Shown: positions 53,801 through 54,916 of the stretch, piece by piece
Numbering within the stretch: the first letter of the stretch is position 1
Layout of the letters: each line of letters opens with the position of its first letter
DNA from: Psychrobacillus sp. BL-248-WT-3
GTDB lineage: Bacteria > Bacillota > Bacilli > Bacillales_A > Planococcaceae
Direction: 5' to 3'
DNA: 54,916 nucleotides
NCBI RefSeq assembly: GCF_012843435.1
Contig: NZ_JABAFC010000025.1
Coordinates: 1 to 54,916, forward strand
Notes under the pieces: model-generated
What the model saw: only the letters and a program-made list of their open reading frames with translations
Databases searched by the model: none
Told to the model about the DNA's origin: nothing
Program-made: the position numbers and the translations under genes

Positions 53801-54814
53801 TTATTTCTTTATCTTACCATATTCCTCAAGCCACTCAATCCATGGTGAGGGAAATTCAAATGATGTTCCCGGTGTACTAGGGTCAACCACTTTTGATGCT
53901 GTCCCTCCCTGATTAAGTGGATTGTTTTTATATCTAAACTGTGGTATTGCGCTTTCTTGCACAAAATCGTCAAACCATCTTGGCACTTCAATCTCTACAA
54001 TTTCAGCACCAGCGCCTCTTTTCTCCAAGAAATATTCGGCATGTTCCCTAGTCCCTGCGCTAACGTTTAAGTTTGCATCCTTGTTAGGAATGATCATTCT
54101 TCCATTATTGTCGACTTGAATCCTTACTTGGCTTGCATTTGGCATTTCTCCACCTTGAACCCTAAAGTATGATGTAGTGTCATCCATCCCCTGAGATCCC
54201 GGTTTAACATTTTCCGTAACTCGATTGACGTCTCGAGCATCTTCTATTGCTCGGCCTCCTTTTATTGCAAATCTAGCTCCAGTAGTGCCCCAACCCACGA
54301 ATGGAATCATCGATCCAAAGGAAAGTCCTGCATTTAGCATATCTCCTCTAGCGGTATAGATTATCCCGTTTACACCATCCGCTACTTCTCCCACAACTGG
54401 TATCAGTCCTAATATATCTAATCCCAACTGAATACCATCGAGGACTTTATTTTCCTGCGGTTCATCGGCTTGATCGTTTTCTTTATATATTACTTCGGAG
54501 ACAACTTCATAGCTAGATTTTCCACCATCCATTGTTTCTTTAATGATTAAACCATTTGCGTACGCATGGTACTTTATATTTTCTCCCACGTTTTCTTCAA
54601 TTAGCGAGACTTTCATCCCTTCAAGGGTCTCAAAAGTATCCGAATTGATTGTTGTTCCAATTAACTCTTCATATTCTTCTACCCATAGATTGTTAGGGTC
54701 TAAGTATACTTTAGGAAAGAGTTCTGTTCTAATCCCACTACCGAAAGTTATGGCTTTCCATTGACTGGACTGGAAAGAAGTGACCTTTACCCCTGCCCCA
54801 AACATTCCTTCCAT
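53801..54814 (-). CDS. polymorphic toxin C-terminal protein (pretoxin plus toxin domain), possibly 5'-truncated
   Basis: The 337-residue frame has an N-terminal part of about 120 residues, then a hydrophobic glycine-rich pretoxin linker (GLIPVVGEVADGVNGIIYTARG, GSMIPFVGWGTTGARFAIKGGRAIED), typical before the toxin of Rhs, WapA and LXG proteins. The last 130 residues, from about SYFRVQGGEMPNASQ, should be the toxin: conserved-looking R, N and H residues (REHAEYFLEKRG) and acidic VEIEVPRWFDDFV. Activity is unknown. The ATG at 54814 has no ribosome binding site and an in-frame stop lies 30 bp upstream, and no LXG or other export domain is present. It may be a broken gene or a loose toxin cassette. 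Confidence 0.62.
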   Translation of the reverse strand: MEGMFGAGVKVTSFQSSQWKAITFGSGIRTELFPKVYLDPNNLWVEEYEELIGTTINSDTFETLEGMKVSLIEENVGENIKYHAYANGLIIKETMDGGKSSYEVVSEVIYKENDQADEPQENKVLDGIQLGLDILGLIPVVGEVADGVNGIIYTARGDMLNAGLSFGSMIPFVGWGTTGARFAIKGGRAIEDARDVNRVTENVKPGSQGMDDTTSYFRVQGGEMPNASQVRIQVDNNGRMIIPNKDANLNVSAGTREHAEYFLEKRGAGAEIVEIEVPRWFDDFVQESAIPQFRYKNNPLNQGGTASKVVDPSTPGTSFEFPSPWIEWLEEYGKIKK

Positions 54815-54857
54815 AAGTACTATCCATAAGCCTAACTCTTGATGCTAGTATGGATGT

Positions 54858-54909
54858 ATGGACACAAGTTAGTTAAGTCTCTATCCTATAAATAGAGAGG
54901 ACGTGTCCG
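54858..54909. repeat. nested inverted repeat near the end of the window
   Basis: GGACAC (about 54859) pairs with GTGTCC (about 54903); inside, CTCTAT pairs with ATAGAG (about 54881 and 54892). It could be a terminator, an attachment or mobile-element end, or a remnant; the sequence stops at 54916, so I cannot judge. Confidence 0.4.
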
Positions 54910-54916
54910 GAATGAA

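Overview
The window looks like a stretch of a low-GC Gram-positive (Bacillota, Bacillales) chromosome. Genes are preceded by AGGAGG-type ribosome binding sites, intrinsic terminators are abundant, TTG and GTG starts occur, and groESL carries a perfect CIRCE operator. The block groEL-groES-ydiL-rex-ydiF-tsaD-rimI-tsaB-tsaE follows the order I know from Bacillus subtilis. A member of the Planococcaceae/Caryophanaceae (Psychrobacillus- or Lysinibacillus-like) is my guess, not a proof. No rRNA, tRNA, transposase or CRISPR array was seen.

Layout. 1-375: three tandem copies of a 125-bp palindromic repeat. 374-7530: an FMN reductase, an SDR/AMP-ligase pair, a YndM-type membrane protein and an ATP-grasp/alpha-E-transglutaminase operon. 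7915-10456: a DHA2 drug exporter divergent from its TetR regulator, with two matching candidate operators. 10555-16890: a 21-bp-period repeat array, an S-layer-anchored YcdB-like protein, a lipoprotein, and a DUF1672 lipoprotein paired with a lipase-like protein. 17066-23551: a second TetR+DHA2 pump operon, paiA, a secreted beta-helix protein, a VanZ-family protein and a YtxH-like protein. 23829-33342: the conserved groESL/ydiL/rex/ydiF/tsa block, with a DnaA-box cluster between ydiF and tsaD.

33480-36186: a second 21-bp-period array, YugN, an SGNH hydrolase, an acyltransferase and an unlisted 35-residue holin-like toxin gene. 36514-40932: a Fur-controlled iron-siderophore ABC importer, divergent from two related uncharacterised genes that also carry a Fur-like box. 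41044-43640: purU, a LysM/3D cell-wall protein and the largest 21-bp-period array, which has a 104-bp higher-order repeat. 43735-48243: a small unknown gene and the hutU-hutI-hutG histidine degradation operon, without hutH. 48516-52792: an orphan AraC-type response regulator whose phospho-acceptor Asp appears to be Glu, then a MazG-like pyrophosphohydrolase overlapping a PLD-nuclease/helicase fusion. 52848-54916: the toxin end of a polymorphic-toxin locus with two likely immunity genes.

The observations I consider most worth following are the three unrelated intergenic arrays that share a period of about 21 bp (two helical turns), the Fur-linked gene pair, the MazG-like/PLD-helicase pair, the small type I toxin candidate, the DnaA-box cluster and the toxin/immunity locus.
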